A stretch of DNA of 48,912 nt, taken from positions 1 to 48,912 of the forward strand of contig JAKSYS010000488.1 in the NCBI GenBank assembly GCA_022925895.1. Reading direction: 5' to 3'. This document shows, piece by piece, positions 11,601-25,196 of this stretch. Each line of letters opens with the position of its first letter. The stretch's first letter is position 1. The position numbers and the translations under genes were made by a program. Under the pieces are notes generated by a model. That model was given only the letters and a program-made list of their open reading frames with translations, searched no databases and was not told the DNA's origin. Source of the DNA: Fragilaria crotonensis (lineage: Eukaryota > Bacillariophyta > Fragilariophyceae > Fragilariales > Fragilariaceae).

Positions 11601-11632
11601 TACTCCAGGTATCGGAGTCGATTTCTCTCATC

Positions 11633-12956
11633 CAGGCCTCATTATTTTCGGGTTTTTTATTAATTTCGGGAATTTTCCCGAAATTAAGGTCTGAGAAACT
11701 CCCGAAAATAACGGTGACGTGGCACTTTTCTCTCGTACAACGCCGTGTTAAAAATGGTCGAACTTTGACGGTCAAAGGGATGGTGAAAAACTGTCGGAAT
11801 TTCAATTCTGAAGTTACAACCATCTCCCCATCACACCCAAGAAGTCCATAGGCGCATTGGAATTCAATAAAAATTAAAATATGAAGTGTCCTGTGCAGAC
11901 TTGTGCGTGTGTGTTTGTGTCAAAAGCTACGTTGGCTGTGGTATGTTTGTTGCGTACAACCTTCGGGTTTGGCAATACTGGTACTCCTGGCAGCAAACTG
12001 CACATGAAAGTGGACACAACATAATAGAATCTTAACAGATCTACCATTGAACAATTCAAATAGCATTGTGAGCCATCTTTGCAAACATCTGCATTGATTT
12101 AAGAGGATGATTGGAGCAAGAATTTTACTGAAATCGTAGAATACTAAGAAGTCTCAAGCAAGAGTGCAGCAGATGCATGCCAAATTAGCTAAAGTAGCTA
12201 TGAAGAAAGTGGAAGCAGTGCAACAAGATCACCATACCATGGTGCTGGTCTGAAGTCAATGACATCTCATTTTTCTTTCAATTGTGGATGGGTGTTGTGG
12301 AGCAATGGAGTTGTTGAGAATGCTGGGAAATCAATGATGAGATTCCTGCATGGTTCTTCAACAAGAACTAAGATCTGTGTTTCATGGCACCAAGTGATAT
12401 CATAAGAGCATAACAACATCAGAATATTTGCCTCTTGGCAAACATCTGAGAGGAAACATTGAGAGCATTGACGCCAACTTTGGACATCTAAGCCAGAATA
12501 GCCTACTAGTATGGTGATCATGAAGGTGAAGTAGTGTGTAGCTTGAAAGGCAGTGACAAGATTGGATGCAATAGGATGCACAAATTGCTTTCTTCAGAGA
12601 CTGTCTGACCTTTGGCTCACTGCTGGTGTGTTGCCCAGTATGAGCTTGCTGGAATCTGGCTTTGCCATCATCATTTTGCAAAGAGATCAACATTAGGAGA
12701 GATTGAAGCATTACCAACATCACCAGCCCCAATGAATCACTTTTACAGTGCACACAAGAACACAGAAACCTTCATGAGCCTTTCTATTTAGTAAGCAGTC
12801 TATCAATGGAACAAAAGGGTGTACTTTGGGCACTAAATGGTGAGTAAACAATGCCATTTAGGCAATTCCCGAATTTAATCCGAAAATAAGTTTTCAAAAC
12901 TCCCGAATTTAGCTATTTTCGTTATTTTCGGATTTACACGAAAATAAGGAGGCCTG
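11633..12956. mobile_element. Non-autonomous hAT-type transposon, 1324 bp, with 8-bp target duplication
   Basis: The left end CAGGCCTCATTATTTTCG matches the reverse complement of the right end (CAGGCCTCCTTATTTTCG) with one mismatch over 18 bp. Beyond that both ends are full of CCCGAAAATAA/TTCGGG words. The element is flanked by the perfect 8-bp repeat CTCTCATC at 11625-11632 and 12957-12964. Eight-base duplications and CAGG ends are the mark of hAT elements. The inside has reading frames at 12267-12581 and 12400-12753 (minus) without transposase motifs, so it must be moved in trans. The intact duplication indicates a fairly young insertion. Confidence 0.9.
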
Positions 12957-13068
12957 CTCTCATCCCATGTGTTTCGGCCTCGCGCTGTGGTTGTACTGTA
13001 CTGTATCTCCTGTCTAAAGTCCAGGTACACTTTTGCCCCTCTAACGTCTCCTGTCCACTCTTACGACA

Positions 13069-13650
13069 ATGTCAAAATCAACTGCTGCTGCTAATGGTCA
13101 AGCTCTATGGCAAAAGATGCCAAAGGCGAATGCCGAGCTCTTCGCTTTGACCTACGGATCTCTGGTGACGGAACTCGTGCGTGACTACGACAGCATCGAC
13201 GAAATAAATCAGCAATTGGAAAAGATGGGCTACAGCATTGGCGTTCGATGCGTCGACGAATTTCTCGCCAAGGCAGATCAGGCGAATATGAGTATTCCGG
13301 CATGTCGGGCTCTCGGTGAGACAGCCGAAGTTCTGGCCAAGACAGGCTTTCGCATGTTCTTGGGAATCAGTGCCGATGTTCAAATGCATAGTGAATCGAG
13401 TTTTTCGTTGCTGATCAACGAAAATCCGCTCTCCCTCTTTGTTGAGCTTCCTGCGGACCCAAAGTTTAAGACACTAAAGTACAGTAACCTGTATTGTGGA
13501 GTTCTCCGAGGTGCTCTGGAGCAGGTCAATTTGAAGGTGGAATGCACCTTCGTCAAGGATGTTTTGCAGGGGGACGACATCAACGAAATTAGAGTGGAAT
13601 TAAAGGAAGTCCTGGCAGATGGAGCGGGAGAAGAATACCAGGAGGAATAG
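13069..13650 (+). CDS. TRAPPC3: TRAPP complex subunit Bet3 / TRAPPC3
   Basis: This 193-residue protein matches the Bet3 subunit of TRAPP, the complex that tethers ER-derived vesicles at the Golgi and acts as exchange factor for Rab1/Ypt1. Visible family features: ALTYGSLVTELVRDY near the N terminus, MGYSIGVRCVDEFLAK, a conserved Cys in that GxR-C context that is palmitoylated in other Bet3 proteins, FSLLINENPLSLFVELP, and LKYSNLYCGVLRGALEQV followed by the acidic strand. The frame is intact, has no intron, and starts at ATG 13069, 105 bp after the hAT target duplication. Length is close to the usual ~180 aa. Confidence 0.93.
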   Translation: MSKSTAAANGQALWQKMPKANAELFALTYGSLVTELVRDYDSIDEINQQLEKMGYSIGVRCVDEFLAKADQANMSIPACRALGETAEVLAKTGFRMFLGISADVQMHSESSFSLLINENPLSLFVELPADPKFKTLKYSNLYCGVLRGALEQVNLKVECTFVKDVLQGDDINEIRVELKEVLADGAGEEYQEE

Positions 13651-13829
13651 CACGCACGGCTGCAAAATGCTCAAGCTATCCACGTTTGAGCGAATAATTC
13701 AATTGATTCATGATACGGCGCGTGATAGCAGCGTAGCAGTATAGCAACTCTGACGTTAGTGCACGGCTTAACTCATTCCCTTAATGACCAACACACTTGC
13801 TGTGAGTAGTCTGTTGAGTGTCGAACGCC

Positions 13830-13873
13830 TTGAGAAAGGCATTAGCCTTTCTCAAAGTACAAGTACTTGTACT
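13830..13873. repeat. Hairpin with adjoining 18-bp palindrome downstream of TRAPPC3
   Basis: TTGAGAAAGGC (13830-13840) pairs perfectly with GCCTTTCTCAA (13845-13855) across a four-base loop ATTA. The next 18 bases, AGTACAAGTACTTGTACT (13856-13873), are a perfect palindrome. The position, about 180 bp after the stop, could suit a transcript-end structure, but function is not shown. Confidence 0.8.
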
Positions 13874-14315
13874 CTACTATCGTTCAGAGCGTTATACCAC
13901 TCCACAGATGCGAGTACTGTACACTGCGCACTCTGCACTGCACAACCCAAACCCCAAACTGTACATGTACTTGTACCTACGCCCATCAAAGACTTGAAAG
14001 TTCCGAGATGGCCTACGAAGTATAAATAAGTTATGCGTTATGCGTTATGCAACTTCCGAGATTCAATTTTCAACCCGGAGTGACAAAGATTCCGTGGCGC
14101 CTTCGAAACGTACATCCATCCCAGTGGAAAACCACTACAGAAGGAACTTCCACTTCATAATAAAGGTGTCTGCTGTCTGCAAGACTAAAAGTGGTGATGG
14201 GGATACAACATACAACAATGCCAGAGCACGATATGGTCACATGTCCCCTGTCATAAAAAAGATACCGGACGCTTTGAGAGCAGCACTTCGTATCGGTTAC
14301 ATACAAGTACACACC

Positions 14316-16791
14316 ATGAGGACGACGACTCCCTTAACCGCCTTTCTTTTTACGGCCTTGATGGCTGCGGCTGTGGTTGTCGCTCAAGAAAACCAGTTTG
14401 CCACGAACACTACCAACGATGTCGATGATAGCGTCGAATTTTCTCATTTTGTTGCCCATCTCAGCAATCAAACGTGCTCATCAGATTCCCATGCTCGTCC
14501 TTTCAATAACCAGATCCGTGGCGTCAATTTGGGAGGCTGGATGGTCCTTGAACCCTGGATCACGCCATCTCTTTTCTACCAGTTTCTCGGCGGCGACGAA
14601 ACCAATACGGCATTCGATACCTACACATTTTGTAAGGTTTTGGGCGCCGAAGAGGCAAACAGGCAGCTTCGTCGCCACTGGGAAACATGGGTGACGGAGG
14701 ATATCATCAAAGAGCTGGCTTCTTCGGATGCTGTCAACTCACTGCGTTTGCCTGTAGGTGATTACATGTACAAGCCTTATGGACCGTACGGTAAGTGAAT
14801 TGGGTCCTTTTTCCTGGATGACTGGCACCAATCGTATCTGGATTTTTCAACGTTCCTCTGCACGCGCATGCTAATCGTATTTCCCGAACCCTGCACTCGC
14901 TCCCCTCTGTAAAACAAAGTTGGATGCACGGATGGTGCTCTCGACTACATCGACCAATTATTGGATTGGGCTTACGCCAGCGGTCTGACTGTCCTATTCG
15001 ACATTCATGCCATGAAGGGATCGCAAAACGGCTTTGACAATTCAGGACAGACCATGGGCTTTCAGTGGACCACCAAGCTGAACACTGAGCCTGCCAATTT
15101 GGTCACGTTTGAACATTGGCCAATTCGAACGGCCGAGTGGATGGGACAATTTGATCTCGACTCCACAAGTTATCCAGAGATCAATCATGACAACCTCAAG
15201 CATTCTTTGGAGGTTATCGAGATACTTGTCAAGACCTACTCAGGTCACCCTGCTGTTCTAGGGCTGGAACCGGTCAACGAACCTTGGCAATACACACCGA
15301 TCGATCAATTGAAAAAGTTTTACTGGGATGGTTATCTCATCATGAAAAAGAACGCTCCATACTGGAAATACATCATGCACGATTCGTTCAGATTTGACAC
15401 CAATATCTGGGGTGGTTTTATGGCTGGGTAAGTCTTTTCGTTCTTAGTGCATCCAAACCTTGTTATTGACACCACCTCACGTTTGTGTTGCAGCTGCCCA
15501 GATCGCGCTCTCGACACTCACATTTATCAAGCTTGGTCTGACCCTTCTTCTCGGGCCTTTTTCTACAACGACGCTTGTCAACAAAAGAACTACATTGCGA
15601 ATATGGAGCGCGAGTTTGGTCCTGTTGTAGTTGGTGAATGGTCTCTAGCGACTGACAATTGTGCCATGTGGTTAAATGGGTTCAATGACAACTTGTCGGG
15701 TTTCCCTCGATTGCCTTGCAAGTACATCCCTTGTTCACCCCCATACATGGGCACGGAACAACCAGGAACTCCTCTCGATCCCAGCAAGCCAATCCAAGGA
15801 CCGTATGGAACTGGTATGAGTGGACCGATCTTTGGATACGTAAGTGCACTTAGATGACAACGCGTTCCCATTTTCGTTGCATTCTGTCACACTAACCTTC
15901 ACATCAAAGTGTCCCGTCACTAGAGATTGGCTTAAGGAATCATCGGGAAATCCGCAAACTGGTAAAGACTGGATTCGTGCTCCACCAGAGGCGCCCCCGA
16001 GAATGGACGACACCGATGTCGTCATGACTCGATTGGCCTACAAGAAAATCAATGCCTTCTCAGGAATTGGTCACGGTTTTTACTTCTGGAATTTTAGGAC
16101 TGATGTGTATGAACCTTCCTGGTCGTACATGGCAGCCTTGGACCGAGGGTGGATCCCAAAGGGTAACCTGGATGACCCCAAGATTTTGGATGCATGTCGT
16201 CATGAAGATAATGGAGAATACAACTGTATTGTGAAGCGTCCACAGCTCGATCAAAATGTCCGAAATGGCATCAAGTTTTGCCTCAACGTTGAGGGTGTGG
16301 TCAACCAGACGTACGTTGATAATCTCAGCGGGAAAGAGTTGATGGAGGAGGCCGACCGCGTCCTCAACGAATTCTGGCAGACGCACCGTACCACGGGAGC
16401 TACCTGCGATTTTGGTGGCGTCGGCATGTTAGTCGAGCTTAATACTACCATCCGTGATGATGACGCTGCCGTTCCTGATGACGATGAATACGCACCGCAG
16501 ATCAAGTATGTCGGCATCAATCTGTGGGTGGTTGCTAGCACTTTGCTACTTGCTGGTGTAGTTGGCGGTGGCATTGGTTTTGTTGTTGCAATGAATGTCA
16601 ACAAAAATTCAATCGCCAGGTACGCCAGAGTCGCCTGTTTAACTCGTTTGCAAGCAATCCCGCGCTTCGGAAGTCGCTTGCGGTGGACAGGTACGAATAC
16701 GAAGAGCTTAATGATATACGACACGACCAAAGGCCCCTGGGACGAGCATAGAGAAATCGGAATGGGGCGTCAATTGGGATTTGATGCATAA
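14316..16791 (+). CDS. Secreted, membrane-anchored GH5 exo-beta-1,3-glucanase
   Basis: Four exons: 14316-14790, 14920-15427, 15494-15839 and 15910-16791, with GT-AG introns of 129, 66 and 70 bp; the joined frame is 736 aa and closes exactly. It starts with a signal peptide (MRTTTPLTAFLFTALMAAAV). The glycoside hydrolase family 5 domain shows GVNLGGWMVLEPWITPSLF, the acid/base Glu in PVNEPW (about residue 278) and the nucleophile Glu in VVVGEWS (about 376), as in yeast Exg1-type exo-1,3-glucanases. A hydrophobic segment (about 647-670) and a ~66-residue basic tail follow, so the enzyme is probably a single-pass protein with its catalytic domain outside the cytosol. Beta-1,3-glucan (chrysolaminarin or wall glucan) is the likely substrate, by family. 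Its end converges with ligA, 67 bp away. Confidence 0.9.
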
Positions 16792-16858
16792 TGCACACAG
16801 AGTAGTCGACAGAAAAAAACGCCATCGCGGTTAAGGCATTTAAGTAGGAATACATGTA

Positions 16859-19215
<2,357 letters not shown>

Positions 19216-19339
19216 CGATTGTAGTGATGCGCGGTCAGCCGTCAAAGAACGATTGGCATCTCATGATGTGCCGCACATCGTTGTGTTGCAAGTTCCTCCG
19301 ACGGAGTCGTTCTGTTGCTTGCCTGTTGCCTGTGTACAG

Positions 19340-19930
19340 AGTTAGTACTACAAGGTACGCTGTACCGGTATTACTGTTCTCTACATCTAGCGTGCTCCAG
19401 TAGCGGTGAGTACAGCACTGGTGTACTGGTACCAGCAACCATCCTACATACCAGTTGCAAATACTGTATGCAAAAATGACAGAGGACAGAGCACAGAGAA
19501 CACCTTCGATACCGAGTACCGAGTACTACTAGTACTACCGGTAGTACTTGCACTTCGTATATTGTACTACAACGAGTACTGTACTTGTATGCATACATGT
19601 TACGTGGTACCACTGTAGATTTACCTGGTATTCATACAATACCCCGAGTACGTAGCACCAGGTAGGTTGCATATGGGCAATTTGATGGAACAAGGGTTGA
19701 TCGAACGGTTCGCAATTCACGAAATGCATATAGTACGTATGTAGTAGCATATAGCATCATCACATTCATCCTTCATCTTGCACGAATCACAGATTCTCCT
19801 CGCAAAGAAGAACGAATATCCGGTGTACTGTACTACTGTACCGTTCTCCCGTATCGTACAGTCTACAGTCTGTCTGGATTGTACGTGGTACTAGTACTTC
19901 AAGTTCTGTACAATAGACACTCCGAACCAT
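19340..19930. repeat. GTAC/AGTACT palindrome-rich spacer
   Basis: Gene-free 600 bp between ligA and the DUF336 gene with many GTAC words, such as the perfect 18-bp palindrome AGTACTACCGGTAGTACT at 19531-19548, and TGTACTGTACTACTGTACC near 19821. The promoters of both divergent genes should lie within or beside it. Confidence 0.75.
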
Positions 19931-20077
19931 TGGATGGCAATGGCGTTTTTGCTGACGAAACAAAATAAACAGAGGATGACATCACAAATCAGACCGTGAC
20001 GCATCACTACTCACTACTCAGACATTCGCATTCAGTATCCTCTCATTTTTCCAACATTTTGGCCGACGACGACGACC

Positions 20078-20593
20078 ATGTCAGGCTTCCTTCACTACAA
20101 GACATTGTCCTTGGAGGTGGCTGACGAGATTGCCTCCCATGCTATCCAGACGGCCAAGGATAATGGCTTCAACCCTTTGGCAGTCTGCGTTCTGGATGCC
20201 GCCGGTGTGCCGGTTGTTACGAAGCGAATGGATCAGTGTGTTGGTCCAGCCTTTTTGACCATTGCCCAGCACAAGGCAAATACCTGTGTTCGCATGCGAA
20301 TGTCGTCGCGTGCGTATGGAGACAAGTACCTGCCTGGTAATGCCACTCCAGCCATGATGGTGCGCATCCTTAGCCAGATTCATTCGAATGATGGAGAAGT
20401 TGCTTCCTTTCCAGGTGGTGTGGTCATTAAGGACGCTGAAAGTGGACAAATTATTGGTGCTGTTGGTTGTAGTGGAGCGGCTGGAGACGAAGATGAGTAC
20501 TGTGCATGGTCTGGTATCAAGCACTCTTCGATTGGTGCCGCGGTTACTACCGAACCAGCGAACCATTGCTGTACTACGATGAAAAGTGAATGA
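20078..20593 (+). CDS. DUF336 / GlcG-HbpS-like protein, copy A
   Basis: A 171-residue intact protein of the GlcG/HbpS (DUF336) family, small alpha-beta proteins that in bacteria bind haem or sit next to glycolate or other catabolic genes; the function in algae is unknown. Family features are LSLEVADEIASHAIQTAKDNG, PLAVCVLDAAGVPVVTKRMD, the AYGDKY segment, FPGGVVIKDAESGQIIGAVG and CSGAAGDEDEYCAWSGI. The start at ATG 20078 is supported by alignment with copy B at 39269-39784, which has the same length. Both end in CCTTxK. The gene converges with gene X copy A, 197 bp downstream. Confidence 0.88.
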   Translation: MSGFLHYKTLSLEVADEIASHAIQTAKDNGFNPLAVCVLDAAGVPVVTKRMDQCVGPAFLTIAQHKANTCVRMRMSSRAYGDKYLPGNATPAMMVRILSQIHSNDGEVASFPGGVVIKDAESGQIIGAVGCSGAAGDEDEYCAWSGIKHSSIGAAVTTEPANHCCTTMKSE

Positions 20594-20789
20594 TCATTTT
20601 GGGTACTCGGAGTACTCGCTACGCACGTACTTCCAATTTCGATCTATTTAACCATGCAATAGGTATTGTTTCATTGCGTATGTGGACTTCATCAATTCTA
20701 TAATGTCCCATAACGTTGTCGATGGAACGAGGACGCAACGCTCGCAACCGTTTGCCGAGGGTTGCGTTGGACTGCGTGCCCTATTCCTT

Positions 20790-22052
20790 CTACCGTCGAC
20801 GTAATTTGGTTCGTTTTTTGGTAGAGACGTAAATGTGAAGGAGTCGATATTCCAAATCTTCCCGTCCATCGGAATCATTCTGGTGTGGAGTCAGCATCAT
20901 TTTTTGGGCCGTAACGGAGACATACGAATTCAGAATAAACGTACCATGGTCCACAAAGTGCCGCCCACGCAGCTGCTGTACTGATTGTCGCCTTTCGGAG
21001 ACAGGTATCGTTGCTGAAAATCTGCTGGCTTGCGCAACTGAGGACCGCTTACAGTCCAGGGGCAATCAACTCCAGGAATTTCCCTTACGAGGCAGTCAAC
21101 CAGGTGAGAAGGTAGGTATTGCAAATCTGCTGCTGTTCCACGATTTTTGGGAAGCGGCCTTGTCACAATGTAGAGGCCTACTGCGGTGCAACGTGAGGAT
21201 CATTTTTATGTCATCACGCCGTGACTCTGGAAAGGTTCATAACTCACCTTCATATGCAAACGAAGGAGGAGATATCCTTGGTCCATCCGAACCAAGTACG
21301 ACTTGTAGGTTCAAGTGTGGCGATAGCTCACGCTTTCCATGGACCGCTTCAAAGATGACACGAACATCCCCCAAGGACAGACGATCCGAACGTGAATCCT
21401 GAGACGTTCGCTTGAGTGCCTGCCGCAAGACACGAACCGTAGGAGGGTGTTCTTCTGAGAGTCTTGGATGAACTGTCTCCAATTTCGGAACGTTGGATAA
21501 ACAATTGTAAATCCATCCATCTGTCGAGACGAACTCGGGATCGGGGGAAGAATCAGGGCGCAGGAGACAATCATCATCAGACGTAAAGGAAAAGGCGATT
21601 GCGAAATCGTTATCTCGAATCTGAATAGGATGATCACTCACATCGTTCCATTCTTCATAACTCTGTGTTGTGTCTAGGATTCCCAGATGGTTGGTTTTTC
21701 TGTGGGATGATCATGAAATGTTGATTTTTGGAATCACAGTGACGTTACAAGTGAGGCAAAACTTGTTCCAAAAGCAAAACGTACAGGGGCAATCTTACCG
21801 TACAGGCGATAGTCTCGCAATGTCGAGATCAAGCGAGGCGCCGCTTGAAAAGTTAAGTAGGGGCGTACTCCAATCAACGATTGGCTGCTTCCATTGCGTG
21901 CCAAACAAGCTTTGTTGGGTGACAACCATGAGTGGGTCAGCGGGAACGTCGTCAGATCCACCACCACCACGACCTGGCGCCCCATCATTTCCCATGACCC
22001 AATAATCCAGTTGAGGCTCCCTGTCGCTGCATATGGTCTGGATCGTAGTCAT
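20790..22052 (-). CDS. Gene X copy A: conserved protein of unknown function, four exons
   Basis: I do not recognise this family. The exons, read on the minus strand, are 22052-21799, 21699-21248, 21180-20945 and 20879-20790, with introns of 99, 67 and 65 bp, all GT-AG; the joined frame closes at 343 aa. It is a paralogue of 41459-42613: shared blocks are DVRVIFEAVHGKRELSPHLN, ISPPSFAYE, GVDCPWTVSGPQ, then YSSCVGGTLWTMV and the C-terminal DLEYRLLHIYVSTKK. The last two introns are at the same codon positions and phases in both copies; the first (99 bp) is absent from the other. The ATG at 22052 (MTTIQTICSD) is the first good start but an upstream exon is possible. No signal or membrane segment is obvious in this model. 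Confidence 0.72.
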
Positions 22053-22720
22053 GATGATTGGGAGAACGATCACCACGAAGATTTGGTCTACGTCGTGTTG
22101 TGGCAGTTTTCGAGTTTTAAGCGCAAACAAGTTAACGATCAATACGTGCAGGAAGAACGACCTGGTGGTTGAAAATGGGAACGACGCGGGCAACGGATGC
22201 GCATCCCAGGATTTGCGAGTTAAATTTTGAAAGTCTCAGTCGCATCGCTGTTTCGAACCTCTATGATACATCTCAACGGTTATCCAAGTGCGGTCGGGCT
22301 GTAGTCAGACGGAACGTTCGCTTGGTGTGGATGATGAGTGTTACGGACGTAGCCCTCCCACACGGGATGCTGTTATGCGCGAGCCGATCAATGCGGTGGC
22401 GATAATCAGAAAAGGAGCGTGCATTTATGAAGTCGAAAGCTGAAATGATCATCACTCCAACGCTCTCAAAGGCTCGACTTATTGAACTCGGATTCTCGTA
22501 GTCTCATCTTCATGCAGAGGGTTGCTTAAGGCATCATTCTATCTTGTGGGTTCGTTCTCGCATATGCGTGCGTCTGAACGCAAGCCAAAATAGCTAGACA
22601 AGGCAGCTCTACTGTATCAGTGGTAATCCCACCTATTTGTAGATCACGTTATTCGCTAGGTTGATAGGTGGTGCATCACCAAAAATCATAGACCCGTACC
22701 TCCATTGTTCAAGGAAGTGT

Positions 22721-23294
22721 TTACTCCTCCTCTTCCTCTTCTTCTTCCTCCTCCTCTTCATCCTCCTCCTCTTCGTCGTCGTCATCGTCGTCGTCATCTT
22801 CGCCAGGTTTGATAGCCTAAAATGCGAACGTGTGGGTAAGCTGTTTGAAGTGCCATTTGATTGTTCGAGACTTCAAAACGTCTACTCACCTTGTTTAGGA
22901 ACTCATCCCAATCCTTTTCCAAAGTACCAAACTCTCCCTTTCGGATCTCCTTCATGACTTGAATTTCCTTTTCTGTTGGAGCGTGATCCACATGTCCTGC
23001 CAGGAACGCACTGTCCGCTGCCTTCTTGCCCGCAGCATCCAGTTTCACTTCAGGTGCTGGCGGCGCTGGTGGCTTAGGATCCTTCATAAAACCCCACTGA
23101 ATCTTGAATTCTGGGTCGACAGCAGGCCAAACGAACCACACGGCCCCTACAATGAGGGGGAAGGCCCACGGGGCGGCTGGGCGGATGACACGGCCAGTGT
23201 TGCTGCTCCATTGGGCGAGAAACGCAACAGATCCAAAAATTGGAATAGGAATGCGTCCAACTGGGGACCTTGTCAACGCGGCAAGGAAAGACAT
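22721..23294 (-). CDS. Small membrane protein with poly-acidic C terminus, unknown
   Basis: Two exons, 23294-22890 and 22816-22721, joined across a 73-bp GT-AG intron, give 166 aa. From ATG 23294 (MSFLAALTRSPVGRIPIPIF) the N-terminal half is hydrophobic, with one likely transmembrane segment (APWAFPLIVGAVWFVWPAV, about residues 54-72). The middle is Pro- and Lys-rich, then KEIQVMKEIRKGEFGTLEKD, and exon 2 encodes almost only Asp and Glu after KAIKPG. The acidic tail corresponds to the CTC/GTC repeat tract at 22721-22800. I do not recognise the family; a mitochondrial or plastid inner-membrane accessory protein is conceivable but unproven. Confidence 0.68.
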
Positions 23295-23399
23295 GCTTTC
23301 AATCGGATCAGGATGTATATGATATCGAGCAAAGTAAGGGATCGGCAATCGTCACAGCGGTGGTATGATCAGAAGCGTCTCTGCTTGACGATCAACTCG

Positions 23400-23917
23400 A
23401 AACTGGATGAAACGAAATCACAGTACAAACCGGTACTAGTACTGCGTGTGCATATGTTCGCAGTTCGCAGTTCGCAGTAGCACAACGTACTGTACGGGAA
23501 TGGTAGATTCCTACATACTCCAGTACCAGTACTCTACAGATACAGTGGAAACTGAACGGCAGAACCAACGTCTTTATTAGAGGGCTCATCAGACTCGTAC
23601 AGTACTAGAGTACATACTAGTACCGGGCCTACCCCGCAACCCGTAACATCCATCGCCTTGAGTTTCGCCCTCACACTGTGAAAGTGGTGACGTCCGCGTT
23701 CATGATGACATCGTGTCGGAGATTTGTTCCGATGAGTAGTTTTAGTTTCCTTGTGAATTTAGATTTTAGCAAAGACCTTGCCGAGAGCGGTGCAGGAGCG
23801 TGCACAAGCCACCACGTACATACGCACCTCGTACTATTGTCGTGGAAGTCAGGCGAAATTGGTTTAAACCAAAAACCTTCCAAATCCTTTTTGTCGAAAT
23901 CGGGCTTTTGCCACCCT
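23400..23917. other. Spacer with GTAC repeats, no gene
   Basis: The first half contains GTACT-type palindromes and a CAGTTCGCAGTTCGCAGT triplication (about 23460-23478). The second half has reading frames without domains on both strands. Nothing supports a gene. Confidence 0.4.
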
Positions 23918-25130
23918 GGGGTTGCGGGAAACACCGATTTTTCAATACAGTTTCCTCAACCGCGAAAAATTCCGGCGTACAGTTCAGTACTGGTATCAGT
24001 ATAGAGTACTGAAATACAGAGTATGTATAAGAGTATAGCTACAGTATCTATAAACAACTACGAATAAAATGAAATAATATATTTGATTACGTGTGCTGCT
24101 TCCTCCGAAAACCCAGTATTGTACACTATCATACTAGAGAACACCGTTCCCGGCTTTGTAACGGCGTCTTGGATCGCGTCCATTCGAACAGCTCGTATCA
24201 TATAGCGTATGATCGTATGATACATGCACATGTGTCATACCAATGAGCATGTACGAAACCCGACGGACAAAGCCGGCAGCGTTTTTAGGGGATGCGGGAA
24301 CCGGCTGGATTTGATTCTCTGATGTCACGCTATTGCGTCAGAGAGAACTCGACACGGATTCGAGATGCATATATGAAGTTGTCCGAGTGATCCGAGAAGT
24401 TGTCCGAGTGATCCGAGAAGTTGTCCGAGAGTATCCCTAATGCATTGTGGTACTGAGTACTAGGGTGTGTAGGAGTGTCAGTAGAGTGGTCCATGTAAAA
24501 GTTATTTCATGCTCTGAAACGACTTTCGAAAAGTCAAATCGCTCTGAAAAGTTGTTTCAAGAAATGAGTGATCCGGAATTGGGATCACTTCTTTTTAATC
24601 CCTGTAGACTAATACCAGAAGCTACACAAAAATAGGGTTAAGAAGTGATCCAGTAGGACAACTCAAAAATCCTCCGGACAACTCGAAATCCTCCGGACAA
24701 CTTGAGAATTCTCTGAAAGACGCCATTTTTGTCGAGCTCCGTTTTTTGATAATAGTGCGAAACAACAAATCGATACCCGCAGCTTTTGTCTTCGCGTTTC
24801 TTACATGCTCATCCTAGGTACTATGACATATATGCATATATCATACGATCATACGCTATACGAGCTGTTCCATGGAAGCGATCAAAGACGCCGTTACGAA
24901 GCCGGGCCAACGGTGTTCTCTAGAGTAGAGTACAATGCTGGGTTTTTGGAGGAAGCAGCACACGTAATCAAATATATAATTTCATTTTATACGTAGTATA
25001 TGTATATCTATTGTTGCTTATACATACTCTGTATTTCAGTACTCTCTACTGATACCAGTACTGAACTGTACGCCGGAATCTTTCGGGGTTTCGGGAACCG
25101 TATTGAAAAATCGGTGTTTCCCGCAACCCC
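23918..25130. mobile_element. Second large foldback element, about 1.2 kb, arms about 340 bp
   Basis: The left arm (23918 to about 24260) starts GGGGTTGCGGGAAACACC and is found in reverse complement at about 24790-25130, ending GGTGTTTCCCGCAACCCC. The arms share many blocks, for example CAGAGTATGTATA, TTTGATTACGTGTGCTGCTTCC, CCGGCTTTGTAACGGCGTC-like and CGTATGATCGTATGATA, at perhaps 85-90% identity by eye. The loop holds short repeats of GAAGTTGTCCGAGTGATCC (24371-24430) and related CCGGACAACT copies (24660-24710). There is no protein gene. It fits a non-autonomous foldback transposon; no clear target duplication was seen. Confidence 0.75.
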
Positions 25131-25150
25131 CTTGCTTCAAATGTGGTATT

Positions 25151-25196
25151 TGGGGTGCGGGAAACACCAACCTTTCACGATTCTTCCCGCAACCCC
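25151..25196. repeat. 46-bp imperfect palindromic mini-repeat, copy 1
   Basis: GGGGTGCGGGAA at the left pairs with TTCCCGCAACCCC at the right, around a 20-bp centre that begins ACACCAACC. The same unit in reverse orientation lies at 25818-25863. Confidence 0.8.

Noticed and set aside
12267-12753. Transposase inside the hAT-type element at 11633-12956
   Set aside because: The reading frames lack hAT motifs in every frame I examined.
13784-14029. 81-codon reading frame between TRAPPC3 and the glucanase gene
   Set aside because: It runs through the hairpin and GTAC repeats and has no recognisable domain.
14040-14315. In-frame extension upstream of the GH5 start
   Set aside because: It would bury the clear signal peptide that begins at ATG 14316.
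15428-15457. Short intron in the GH5 gene ending at the first AG (TTCTTAG)
   Set aside because: Only about 30 bp and breaks the frame; splicing at CAG 15491-15493 restores the GCPDRALDTH reading.
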